In this document: positions 33,992 through 45,429 of the stretch, one piece after another
How positions within the stretch are numbered: position 1 is the stretch's first letter
Layout of the letters: the number at the start of each line of letters is the position of its first letter
Origin: Cryptomeria japonica
Lineage: Eukaryota; Streptophyta; Pinopsida; Cupressales; Cupressaceae
Length of the DNA stretch: 64,000 nt
NCBI RefSeq assembly: GCF_030272615.1
Contig: NC_081406.1
Location: forward strand, 265,265,192 to 265,329,191
Direction: 5' to 3'
Position numbers and translations under genes: made by a program
Notes under the pieces: model-generated
Databases searched by the model: none
What the model was told of the DNA's origin: nothing
The model's input: only the letters and a program-made list of their open reading frames with translations

Positions 33992-34251
33992 TGTGTTATA
34001 AAAATAATAATAGTGCTCAAACGAAGATTTCATGTATTTATGTTTTCTTTATTAATCCTTGTTTGAACATTAATTTATAACATCTTTGTTTTTATGTAAG
34101 AAAACATAATTATATTACATATTCAATACATACATAAGGTGTTTCATAAGAAAAGCATTAATTGAAATACAAATGCAAAAAGTTTTCTATAATAACTATT
34201 CTCCTTATTAATAAGAAAATTATTATAAAAATAATAATTTTCAAACAAAGG
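33992..34251. repeat. Tandem duplication (224-bp unit), second copy split by a LINE
   Basis: Copy A starts near 33992 (TTATAAAAATAATAAT...CTCAAACGAAG). Copy B starts near 34216 with the same words and continues, after the LINE, at 39814-39875. The continuation TTTCATGTATTTATG...TTAATTTATAAC matches copy A at 34025-34085 with about six changes. The duplication therefore existed before the LINE arrived. Confidence 0.75.
34240..34251. repeat. Target-site duplication of the LINE (left)
   Basis: TTCAAACAAAGG is repeated exactly at 39802-39813 after the LINE's A-rich tail. Confidence 0.85.
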
Positions 34252-34566
34252 CATGTTAATGGGTCGAAGTGGGTTAATCATCTAGCTTCTAGTGAGGAAA
34301 GGGTGGATTGGTGGGAACCTGATCGTGTGTGGCTCAAATTCAATTTTGATGGGGCTTCAAAAGGGAATCCAAGCCCATCAGGAGTGGGTTGTGTTGCTAG
34401 AGATTGGGAGGGTTGAACATTAGTATGGAGTATGCAAAGGCTTGGCTCAATGACGAATAATATTGCAGAAGAAAAAGTGGATCTTCTTGTAGTTATCATA
34501 GCAAAGAAATTGTCGGTGTTCTTGGTTCATTTGGAGGGAGATTCACAGATCATTACAAGTGCTATT
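34252..34566 (+). pseudogene. LINE RNase H domain, N-terminal part
   Basis: The frame reads WWEPDRVWLKFNFDGASKGN, then PSPSGVGCVARDWEG, a TGA (34414), NNIAEEKVDLLVV and LVHLEGDSQIITSAI. The three acidic residues expected at the active site (Asp in FDGAS, Glu in IAEE, Asp in EGDSQ) are visible. The frame is cut after SAI by the insertion at 34567 and resumes with TKGGSENWK at 38380. Confidence 0.85.
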
Positions 34567-37500
34567 TGTAATGTCTGCCAAAATACCCTAGAGAATAAAG
34601 CTAACTAACAAGCATTTAGAGATCATTTAAAAAAAAAGAAAATCATCTAATACAACATGTATATATATTTACACATATGCATATAACATGGGCATACACA
34701 TGATATACACATACCCAACATGAACATAATCATATAATCTCATAACGCAAACAGAATAAACACAACTCAATATCTAATTATCTTCCCTAGGGTATCTCAA
34801 CGTTATTACTTATAACACCATCATAAGAAATATCATTGTGATCACTACTACAATCCAATGCAATCTAACACAATTATCATCTACTCTTTTATGCGCATAC
34901 ATATGATCATTTTCTAATATATCTATCATGAATGCAACCACTAATAATTCAAATACTATTAATCCCCTTAAGGTTCATTTTAAAACACCAATATAAATGT
35001 TCCTAATCCCCAATTATTCATTCATTATCTAAGAATCATTGATCCATTTCTAATATGATCTACCACATTACTAATCCATCTCTTTTAACACAAAAAAACA
35101 TCCATATAATACCAAGTGCACATCAATAGAACCAATCACATTATTCACATTAACAATTCAGTATTCAAGATACAACATGATACATCAATATGTCCTACTA
35201 CAAGAGTCATTTTCATACCCTAATACATTATCTATTATTACATTTACATCAAGAAGCATAGCTCTCACCTATAAATATTATGATCTCATGAAATCTACAA
35301 TACAACGCCATATAGATCATTTACATCCATCTACTACAATACTCATCCATAAGCTGAAGAGAAAAGAATCCACTTCCACGCATAAAAGCATCTAATAAAG
35401 AACATCCCAATGGAAGGAGGCATCAAACCACCCGACCATGTGGAAACAAAGGAACCACCCCCCATGATAGGAGATGACAAAAGGTCCCACACACACTCTA
35501 GACCTAGGCTGACACCTAACAACCAAATAGAACTCAACAACTCAGAATCCACAACAAGAAGCATCCAAATGTAATAAGCCATATCACATCACAAGGCTAA
35601 TCATGGACATAGAAACTCCTAGAGCCATATCAACAATCAAGGCATAAGGAACAAGGACACATGAAGGATTGGAGTGTCATCACATGCTATCCTCACACAA
35701 AGTAGGAAAAGTCGCACCATGATAGATATGTCACTACATGCTATCCTCACAAACAAGGGGAATATCAACCTTGATATACATGTGGAACCATATCAACCTA
35801 TGAGAGATCAAGGTAGTTCAGTTTTCCATCTCAATGGCCTTCCCAAGATTATCCTAAAACATCCTCCCTAGGACTAAGTCTTGGGGCTCACATCAAACCA
35901 TTATTATCTTGTTAAAATGAATCCTAATCACCCAACCCATCTAATTAATTATTAATGTCATCGCTTATTTAAACAAGGAAAACTTTCAATGTGCCCTGGT
36001 GGTCTAGGCTCTAAGCATCCTTACTAGGAACCTCTTAGCAACCTATCTCTCACGACCCCAATCATCACATGAAATCCCACTCCCCCTAACCATGTTCCCA
36101 GACCTTAGGGTAAACATAGTCAATAACACAAAGAGGCTCGTACCAATGCATTTACAAGAAACGTCTTCATATATGAAAGTATGCAATCCATCCAATATAT
36201 ATAAACCACAGTGCCAAAAACATAAAGCAACCAAGAGCCTCAATATCAATTCACAAGAGCAAACATAATATTATCTATTGCTCAACTATATATAAACAGT
36301 CCTCCACAAGAAGGCTTCTCAACTTGCTAGAGCATAAAACACCAATAAAATAGCCAAAACCGAGCAACACCAACTCTGAGAAAACCAAGAATACCAACAA
36401 ATACCTCTGGTACAGGAACAAACCTAAGAGAATCAACACAGACAGCTAAAATCATGAAAAGTAGTTTTGATAGGGTAGTTTATCACATCCACAAGAAAGA
36501 TTAATGCATAGAGAAGTTCTTTTAGTGCATGGACCAATTCTTTTAACGCATAGACCAAATTAGCACATCCACTCAAAATGACTCAAAAAATAGAATTTAA
36601 ACACATAGAATTTAACCAAGGCTCAATCTTGACCTCAAATTGACCCACTAAGGATGCAATATCCATAATAAATTAAGGGAGTTTAACAAATAACAAATGG
36701 GAATCAATTATACATGAAGGATTTCACTCAAAACACAATGATGAATCCCAATAGAGCAAAGAAAACCAAAACTCCAACAAGACCAACAAGAGCTTCAACC
36801 AGAGTAACAATCAACTCATATACATGGAAATTAATGGTAATTTAATTCTATATTTCTTAGACTAAAAGAGGGTATACAACAAGCTAGGAAGTCACAGAAC
36901 TTTCACAAAACCGTTCATGGCGAGCACATAGACATGCATACAACAACTCTACAACAAATAATTATGCAATATATAATATCCCCAAACTTTATATTATAAG
37001 CTTGTAACCAATACTTCCATAAATATTCTACCAAAACCTCCCACAACAATCTTTCCAAAAGACACGGAGAATACAAGCTTTTCCTGGAAATTGAAAATGC
37101 AGAAAGGAGAAAATCAAACCAACCTAGAAAAAATAGAAGTGATGGAAAAATGAAATCAAAGAAGCACAACCAATTCCAACAAGCTCCAAGAAAGCAAATC
37201 CAAGATCTAAGCTCTAGAATCAATCCAAAAATCCCAATAATGCAGAAAGTTTCTCAGAAAACCAACCTCGACAAACGCACAGGAAGATATATTTATAAAA
37301 ATTAAATTAAAACCATAGCCAAAACCCAACCAATCAAAATATTACAAAATTCTAAATTTTATACCAACCCCCTTCCCAAATTTGAGGTAAGAATATAGAA
37401 TAATATTATTTACTTACCCCCAAATCTCAACTGATAGTAATATCGGGTAGGTAGAAATGTAATATTTAATTACCCAACTAGTAACAAGAGAATATAATAA

Positions 37501-38374
37501 TATAATATCCATTAATAAATAAATAATAATCAAAACCCAATTAAAATAAATCAAGGAAATATAAATAAATTCCACAAATAATATAAAACCACAAACCATG
37601 TAAGATAATAAATCCAAAACTCCATAAATAAAATAATTAAACATTAAATAAATAAATATCCAATAAACATGAAATTATAAACGAATAACCAATTAAACAA
37701 TAAATCGTTAAATCAACTAAAAATTTATAAAGGCACCAAATAAATATGAACCAATAAAATATTAATCAAATAATATTAATAAATATTAAACCTCAACAAT
37801 AAAATATCTAAACTATACCATAAAAATTAATTTAATTTAACATTAATAAACTATAAGAATCCAATATTAATTAATCATATAACCAAATACACACATCATC
37901 ACAAGACTCTACCACCAACTCGAACTAGGCACTGACTGACAAGGATGCCAACTTAAGCCTAGAGTGTGTAGAGGGAACTCATGCCATCTTTGATAACTTG
38001 TCATTGGGATAGAGACACGCTTATATCTATGAGACTAGGTGGAGTTGATGTTTGTTACCTGCAATCCTGCAACCACCAATATCCACGAGATAACATATAC
38101 AACAATATATCATAAATGATTAGGCAAGTGATAGAGAATCACAATGTCATATCATGCTCACAATGAGTGGTATGACATCATCCCTATCACAAATATAGTA
38201 GGAAGACAGTCACGACAACCAAGCATTATCAAAATCATCATCATATCCAATATAATCATGAAACAGGGTTAGTACATAGTATAATACCATCAAATCATCA
38301 TAAAGCAGACTATGTTATATCAATATGATCTATGGGTGTACTAAAAGCAAGATGAATTAGTGAGAGACACTACA
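34567..38374 (-). mobile_element. 3.8-kb TG...CA element in the LINE, CTATT duplication (probable large solo LTR)
   Basis: The element begins TGTAATGTCTGCC and ends GAGACACTACA. The outer ten bases form an imperfect inverted repeat (TGTARTGTCT). CTATT flanks it at 34562-34566 and 38375-38379. Removing it restores the RNase H frame without a gap, which fixes the ends. I find no reading frame, no primer site and no internal LTR pair. TATAAATATA on the minus strand near 37287-37296 suggests minus orientation. It is either one very long solo LTR or a coding-free element whose termini I cannot split into LTRs. Confidence 0.75.
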
Positions 38375-38379
38375 CTATT

Positions 38380-38615
38380 ACTAAGGGTGGCTCTGAGAAT
38401 TGGAAAAAAAACAAGGTGGTAAAAGTCGTTATAATGCAAATTTATCATCATTTTCCAAGTACAAAATTTCTCAAATACAACGTATGGGTAACACGAAGGT
38501 GGATGACTTGTCGAAGCAAATGGTTGATTTAAATTTTGAGATTAAAGAGGAGGTTTGGGAAGATTGTCGAGAGGGTCGATCAGACATAGGGGTGGCTTTG
38601 TTGGATGGTACATAG
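38380..38615 (+). pseudogene. LINE RNase H domain, C-terminal part
   Basis: TKGGSENWKKN continues the earlier frame. A one-base shift in the A run near 38403-38410 leads to KYKISQIQRMGNTKVDDLSK, the RNase H C-terminal helix motif (H/Q-I-x-R-x-GN-x-x-AD-x-L), with Val for Ala. The frame ends at a stop near 38613. Confidence 0.75.
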
Positions 38616-39801
38616 GGAATCTTGAGTGCATTTAATGTTTGGTAGGTGATTGGTGTTGTCATTTGTTTTGGAAAGTGTGTGTAGTGGCTTGTTTGATGAG
38701 AGTGTGAGGTGCATTTATTTGGCTTGCATTTCAAGTTTGTCTTATTCCTCATTTCGAGAGTTAGTGAATTGTCTCTCAAAGACAAAGGTTGAAGAAATAA
38801 GATGCAAGCGAACTTCTCGTTGCAGACTCTTAAGCCCATGGTGGCTTTTTGGGGCAAAATCTTGGCGGAGCATCTTAAGCACACATTCAAGTTTAAAGAT
38901 TAATATTTCTTCACAAGGTGATGGTGGTTCTAGGGGAATCCTTCCTTGACACGATTTATAGATATAGAATGAATGAGGGTATTGCCTCCCTCTTCCTGGC
39001 TTGGTGTCTCAAATTTTTCTCTAAGGAAGAGACATTTTGTATTGTAATACAATGTGTTCCAAAGGAGTAGTGTTAGGGTTTGGCATCTTCCATGGTAATT
39101 GCAAGGCCAGGCGAAGGTTTCATGGCACTAGGAGGAGATTGGTTGCATGTTGGAGAATTTGATCCCCCTCTATTGCCCTTCTTCATATGGGGAGTTGATC
39201 AAGACAAGGAAATATGTTATGCGGCCACCTATATGAAATATGTTATGTGATGACCTATATGAAATAAATAACTACTTATGCACGTTGGAAAATAGAGAAC
39301 ATTGAGAGGAAAGGGAAGTGGCAGAGAAAAGTGGGTTAGGAGAGCAGGAAGAATCGAAGAGAAAGAGGGGTCCTTTGTCGAGTTCAAAGGGTCCCAAGAA
39401 GAAGAAGATTGCAGGGTTGGCAGGAATCTTGTCCAGCAGTGGGAAGAGGGTGGTGGCTGAGGTGTTGGGGGAACAAGTACAATAAGGATTCCAGTGATTT
39501 TTTTTGCTCACGCAGTGGTCCAAGTGGGTGGTTACAACTTTTAGGTGTGGTTGGTTTCTCTGCATCTTGTCCTTGGTAGTGGTTTGATGCTAGTTTATTT
39601 TTGGGTGATCTCTAGTTCGTTCTCATAGTTTGGGGTTGTGCTCTTAAAGGTTTAGGGGTGGTGTTTATGTGTTTCAAGTTTCCCATGTGGGTCTAAATGG
39701 TATTTTGGGGTGGTGGGTTTCTCGTTTTGATGGACTTTTGATGTAAATTTTGGTATTATTATAAAAATATATATATATACCTTTACTTATCAAAAAAAAA
39801 G
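38616..39801 (+). other. 3' untranslated region of the LINE
   Basis: About 1.2 kb, G/T-rich on this strand, with no protein similarity. It ends TGATGTAAATTTTGGTATTA, a short TA run and the A tail. Reading frames here are short and in both directions. Confidence 0.65.
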
Positions 39802-39813
39802 TTCAAACAAAGG

Positions 39814-41940
39814 TTTCATGTATTTATGTTTTCTTTATTAATCTTTGTTTGAGCATTAATTTATAACACCTTTTTTTTATATTAGATAGTATAACATGAT
39901 ATTAAAGCTCTCAAATAATTAAAAAGATGCTACAAAAACAGCACGATCTCAAGAGCGAATCTAAATTAATTTTAGCATTAATTTGTTTTGAGCATCAATT
40001 TGTTTAATTAAGAATGGCATCACAATCTGAAGAGTGAATCTAAATGAGAGGGATTGTACCAAGCCCAACCTACTCAATTTCAACATGGTTGATGACATGG
40101 GTATTGTAAGCACATATATGGTTCATCACACTTGCATAGGTGTGTATTGAAGCATATACTTGAACATAATTTAAGAATTTAAATTTTTATCTCTCTTTCC
40201 TTAATTTGTGTGTACCATTGAACAAATATATTGGAATGTAGTTACATGTGTTGAATGCATGCTTTTCCACATGTTGAAATCATTTTCTTCCTTGATCATA
40301 TTTTCCCTCTTCATGAATGATCTTTTTTATTTCTCTCCTCTAACATTCCATTAGCTTCTTGATGTAGGTACTAAAGTAGCATCGAGTGTTCTTAATATTT
40401 TGTCAATATTATCGTCTTACCTATACTCCATTGCAAAAGGGAGTTATCCTCATTAAGATTATAATTTTTTATATCAAAGCATGGTTGTATTTGATGTGAA
40501 GGCCAATGATATGTCTGTTGTAAGATCAATTATCTTTCTCTTCTTTAATAAGCTAAATTCTTTATTGTTGCTAATCATATTATGCTATTAAGTGCCCTTG
40601 ATAGTCTTTCCATATATTTATGTCTAAAAGAAATTGACGGGATAATCATTTCTCATGATAAAGTTCTTGAGATATCTAATAAGTAGTTACAAAACTACTA
40701 AAAAAGATAAATCCTAAACTGTTATGCTTTGACAGAAACTAACCAAAGAAAACTAAAATTATCATTATGCTCTATTGTTGTAGGACTCCAGCATCACCTA
40801 TTTTTTTTGACTTTTTTGTATCTTAACATAAATAAAATTTTAAGTAGTCTTTGTTAATATCACATAAATATACGAAGAATTGCAATCCACAAACCTTGTA
40901 AAATATAGAATCATCAAAATAAATAAAAATATAAAACATGATTGTACTATTATTAATAGACTCCATGAAACCCACAAAAATGATTAAACCATACACAAAA
41001 TTGATGAAACATATTTAAAAGAGTCTTTAATAAAGATATATCAGTGTATGTATATACACTTGATATTGGCCCTTTAGTTTATAAGCACTTCTCCTTTCAA
41101 TCAATAATGAGAAGGAAGGGTATTTAAGGCCAAGCCTTATGAAATTAAAATGGTAGAAAGTATTGATATAATTTTTTTCCTAGGGATCAAGCATGACGTG
41201 GCATTTAGAAATATGTCATACATGATGAAAGCATCAGGGAAGTTAATAGAGAGAACATTAGAAAATAAAATATTATAAAAGAAATCAATTTGGGTGTAAG
41301 TGGACAATAAGCCCTTCCTAGTGACATGCCACGTGGTTGCACATGTATGCATGATCCACATTACCCTTGTCTTTACACCATACTTATCAATATTCTCATG
41401 TTAATGTTTCTCATACTTCTCATTACTATATATCAATATCAATAGTGCTTATGTTTCTTTTAAATATAATTAGTGTAAGTGTACTCATGCTTCCCATTTT
41501 TTAAACTTGTACCCTAAGAATATGTTAGGGTTAATAATGTACTTGAAAATTTATTAATGGATCTTGTGAATTTTCATCTAGCATGAAATTACCATGAATT
41601 AGGATTGGGATAAGTGATTGTGCTTAAGAGTCATCATGTTATCCCTTATTTTGCACCTCATTACAATTTCATATACTTAATACCCCTAATGCTTCATGCA
41701 CATGCCTTGAATTTAATGTTATATTTTACTACTTAGTTTACATGTTTATCTTAGTATTCCTTATATATGATTGGATTGTGTTAATATTTATAATGCATTG
41801 TTGTGGAAAATTATAAGGTACCCAAAACCATTATTATGCTAATTAGAAAACTTAATGTGAAATAGCATGTATATGTTAATTTCACCATTATAATTCTTAG
41901 GTTCAGTTTTATTATTTATTCAACTTCATTTATCTAGCAT
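39814..41940. other. AT-rich intergenic DNA, no gene seen
   Basis: The first 62 bp finishes the split copy B of the tandem duplication. Beyond 39876 I find no coding, RNA or mobile feature. Confidence 0.5.
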
Positions 41941-41945
41941 CTTAT

Positions 41946-43116
41946 TGGTGGAATCCAAGAACACTGAGAGGGGGCGGGGGTGAATCAGTATTCTACCAGA
42001 ATGGAGAAATTTAACCTTATTAATAAAACAACTCAACAACTAGTAAACATAAAAGCATATAACAATAAGAAACAATGCAACCACAAAAATGAACACCATA
42101 ACACCATAGATTTATACATGGAAAACCTCAAGAGGAAAAACCACGGTGGGATTGGAGACCCACAATATCTATCCACCGATCAGATGAATAAATAGTACAA
42201 TAAGGGGCATGCACATGCAGGAAGACCAACAACCTAGAGTGCACTGCTCATCACAAAAGGAGCCTCATTGACTACAGAAAACAACTAACTACAATCCGAA
42301 ATGAAGATTGAACATAACATCTCCTATTCCTAAGTACAATTTTGGTTAAGCTCAATACCAAAGGCCTAAAAACTCTTGCATAAACCCAACTTGATCACCT
42401 ATGATCAACCAAATCCTCTACACAAAATGATTATTACATTATTCTCTCCTTGCATATATATATGATCTACAATGAGATCTTACATCACTTTTATACCAAC
42501 CTGGGACCTAACCAATTAGGTCAGCCACCCAAATGATAATTCAATAGATCCATTACATAATCCAGAAATAAAATCACAAAACATGTTGGCCTAAGGCCAA
42601 ATAAATATCATCCAATCAATAAAACATCCCAGAAGTGCATCAGAAGGATCCATCAACACATGAAACCGGTCCATAACCTAGATAGCACCGGACCTAAATT
42701 AGATCCACACATGCCAAAGCAATAACACCAATCAATCAAGACACGATCACAATCACCATCAACATCCTGAATCCCTTCTAGAAGCCACACCAACACCACT
42801 TATGCATTATATCAAAGACCTTCAATAAAGCTCTGCCAGTGAAATCCTTTACCAGACCTACAAAGTGGGCTTACTAGAACATAATATAGCATATGATCAT
42901 CAAGTCAATACCAATTGACCGAAACATACTTCAAAAGCATATGAACCATTCATACAAAATTATTCCATCATTCAGATCATATCAGTGACAATCAACTGAT
43001 AATCTTCCCAATCCAATCCTTCTATTGGAAGCCGGTAAACAACCATAACAACTAGTGTTGACATCAAAGGCAAAATATTAATGCAGTACATAATCAATTC
43101 CTTCATATTGCCAACA
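41946..43116 (-). repeat. Solo LTR of a Copia family related to element 3, CTTAT duplication
   Basis: The plus strand begins TGGTGGAATCCAAGAACACT (element 3's LTR begins TGTTGGAATCAAGGAACACT) and shares the AGAGGGGG..GGGTGAATCAGT motif. It ends ...TTCATATTGCCAACA. CTTAT flanks it exactly at 41941-41945 and 43117-43121. No internal region is present, so recombination between two LTRs probably removed it. Confidence 0.85.
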
Positions 43117-43121
43117 CTTAT

Positions 43122-43869
43122 ATATTCAAACACATCATCTTATTTGTGTACTATGCATTCGAGTGAAACATACATAGAAAACAATTGAGTTATAATCTAT
43201 AATAAGTTGGTTGCAATATATATATATATATAGAAGACTTTGATGGTTATATGAATTTAATTTTTGGTGGAGATTAGAGACTAACTTGATAACCTAAGGG
43301 ATAGTATTAGTATAGAGGAGAGCTTTGTTTACCTAATATTTTATTGGAGTCTAAAAATAATAATAGGTTATGTTACAAAAATTTCAATCATTTGAATATG
43401 TGATCGTTGAGGTAGCTATGCAACTTGTTGAGTAACATATTCAACTTCCAATTGGGTCCTCTGTATTGAATAATTTTAAGTTCTATATCATTTGAAGGAA
43501 AAAATAGTAACACTAATATAAGCTCTTCTGGAGAAATTTGTTAATAGAGTTTTTCCAAGTTATTCATATTTTTCAGCTATAAATATGAAGATAAGGTTTA
43601 GATGGATCTTGACATTGACAATAGTCTTGGTAAGATACTTATATTATATTTCACAGTGTTATAATTCATTGTATTGAGAACTTCATGATTTGTATCTTGC
43701 AAATTAAATCTATAAGATCAATGATCAAACAACTACTTATTACTAACAGCTATTACATAATATAAGAGTTTAGCCTACAACTCTTGAAACTAGTAAACAA
43801 AAATGAAAGAGATGGTATTTGAATGATCCATCTATATGAATGATTTGAATGGAATCTCTAGTACAACCA
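43122..43869. other. AT-rich spacer, no gene seen
   Basis: It contains a short TA run near 43217-43232 and otherwise nothing recognisable. Confidence 0.5.
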
Positions 43870-43874
43870 ATTTG

Positions 43875-44324
43875 TGTTGAAATATGGCGACTGATCAGCA
43901 AAGTACTGTACACTTAGCATGTATCCTTGCCGGGGTCTGGGCCTCGGGCAAGGGTTCGGGGGCGACAACCCCCGAGAAAAGTGGGGGTTCGGGGGCAGGA
44001 GCCCCGAGAAAAAAAAATTTGGGTATTTTTTTTGATGAAAATCGACATTGTAATAAAACCCTAAAAAGGCTGACTTTGTTTTTGCCCTAAAAATGCATGT
44101 TATAAGCGGTCGGGATGCTTAAGGCATTGTAAGGTTGATGTACTATTTTTGCTAGATAATAAGAAAGATTGGACGACTGTGTATGGTGGACGTAACCCAT
44201 TCTGGGTGAACCACGTTAAATCTCTATGTTATCTGTGTCCTGTTTTATTTCTTTATCTTTTGTATTTAAATCTACATATAATTGTTAGTTCATATTTGCT
44301 TCGGATCTGCTTGAAACCCTAACA
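43875..44324 (+). repeat. Solo LTR of the element 6 family, ATTTG duplication
   Basis: It aligns end to end with the 3' LTR of element 6 (60809-61271), from TGTTGAAATATGGCGACTGA to CTTGAAACCCTAACA. ATTTG flanks it at 43870-43874 and 44325-44329. It keeps the G-rich block (43933-44010) that element 6's 5' LTR has partly lost. Confidence 0.92.
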
Positions 44325-44329
44325 ATTTG

Positions 44330-45416
44330 TTGATGTTTAAAGTTACTTTGTAACATCATCATTCAATTTTTTGAATGAACACTTTGGGATTCTAACTCTT
44401 TCCACTATGAAGTCCAATGTTTCAATTAGTCTAAATGTTTCTCCAGGAAAATGATTACGACAACCCATTTCAAATGAACAATAAGGGATTCTAACTCTTT
44501 CCACTATAAAATCCAATGTTTCAATTAATCTAAATATTTGTTCTTGAGAATGACCTACAACCCATCACCACCACTGTCATCTTATGATATTGACTAAGAG
44601 TGATAGTTAAAGACAAGAGGATGAGTGACAATTGCTATAACTTGGTTGTTTACATGAGTACATTTTGTTGCAACTAAATGTTTTAAGGTTATAAGAAATA
44701 ATTTCTAAACAATATTTTTGATCTGTTATTTTATATTATTTTATGCAATGCATTTTTTCATTGGAGAAACTCTTGTATGTACTTGTTCATAATGATTATA
44801 ATGAATGAAATGTATGAAATTGTAGTACTTATAAGAATTGACTCTAAATAAATTTTTAGAAAACTATATACTACCTTGTCACAATCAAAATAGTTAAAAT
44901 ATTTAAACTATATATTGGTAACTTCTAGGGTATTGCTAATGTTCTTTGTAATTCCTTATTTGCTCTTCCAAATAGAGGCTAATTTCATTATCATTATATT
45001 GTTGTTGGATGAGGTCTATCTTACCCTCCTATGCTTATGTCTAAAAAACATACTCTTGCAAGGTTATCCACTTTGCAAATCTTTCACAATTATTCTTGGT
45101 TGTAATGTTACCTTAGGCATTTGAAATAATTATATAAAAATAAATATATAGGTATTCATTTTAGCTTTATGAGTTGGATGTCTAGCTTTTCATTTTAATC
45201 ATTGCATCATGTTATTTACAAAGTTCTATAGAATCATAGTTTCTCAAGAACATTGTAAGCACATTATTTTCTTATGAACATGAAGTGAACTATTTATAAG
45301 AGACTAGGAGGAATTCTTATGAATGATTTATTCTAAGAGACATGCCATAAATAGAGGTGCTTGATTAGTACTACTTTATACATTAAATCATATAAATTAG
45401 TTTTTCATAAATGATC
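44330..45416. other. AT-rich spacer, no gene seen
   Basis: Two similar phrases (ATTCTAACTCTTTCCACTAT near 44390 and 44488, each followed by TCCAATGTTTCAATTA) are about 98 bp apart and form a small tandem duplication. No coding feature is supported. Confidence 0.55.
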
Positions 45417-45429
45417 TCATCGTTCATAT
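45417..45429. repeat. Imperfect target-site duplication of the ORF1-only LINE (3' side)
   Basis: TCATCGTTCATAT pairs with TCATTGTTTATAT at 47155-47167. Two of 13 bases differ, both transitions. Confidence 0.6.

Larger units (their letters stand above)
34252..39801 (+). mobile_element. 5'-truncated plant L1-type LINE, interrupted by a 3.8-kb element
   Basis: The LINE begins inside ORF2 just before RNase H and ends at a short A tail (CAAAAAAAAAG) after a region containing TTTTGGTATTATTATAAAA. A 12-bp target duplication brackets it. Its own sequence is 34252-34566 plus 38380-39801, about 1.7 kb; the rest is the inserted element. Truncation from the 5' end is normal for LINEs. An RNase H domain after RT is typical of plant L1 elements. 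Confidence 0.85.

Noticed and set aside
34567-34640. Continuation of the RNase H frame (CNVCQNTLENKAN)
   Set aside because: These codons belong to the inserted element; the true continuation starts at 38380, as the CTATT duplication shows.
36915-37644. Hydrophobic minus-strand frames (102 and 76 codons) suggesting membrane proteins
   Set aside because: Phe/Leu/Ile-rich because of AT-rich DNA inside the 3.8-kb insertion; no start context or homology.
34013-39875. A roughly 72-bp repeat on both sides of the LINE as an exceptionally long target duplication
   Set aside because: The copies differ at about six sites, and an exact 12-bp duplication sits directly at the LINE ends; the longer match is explained by an older tandem duplication.
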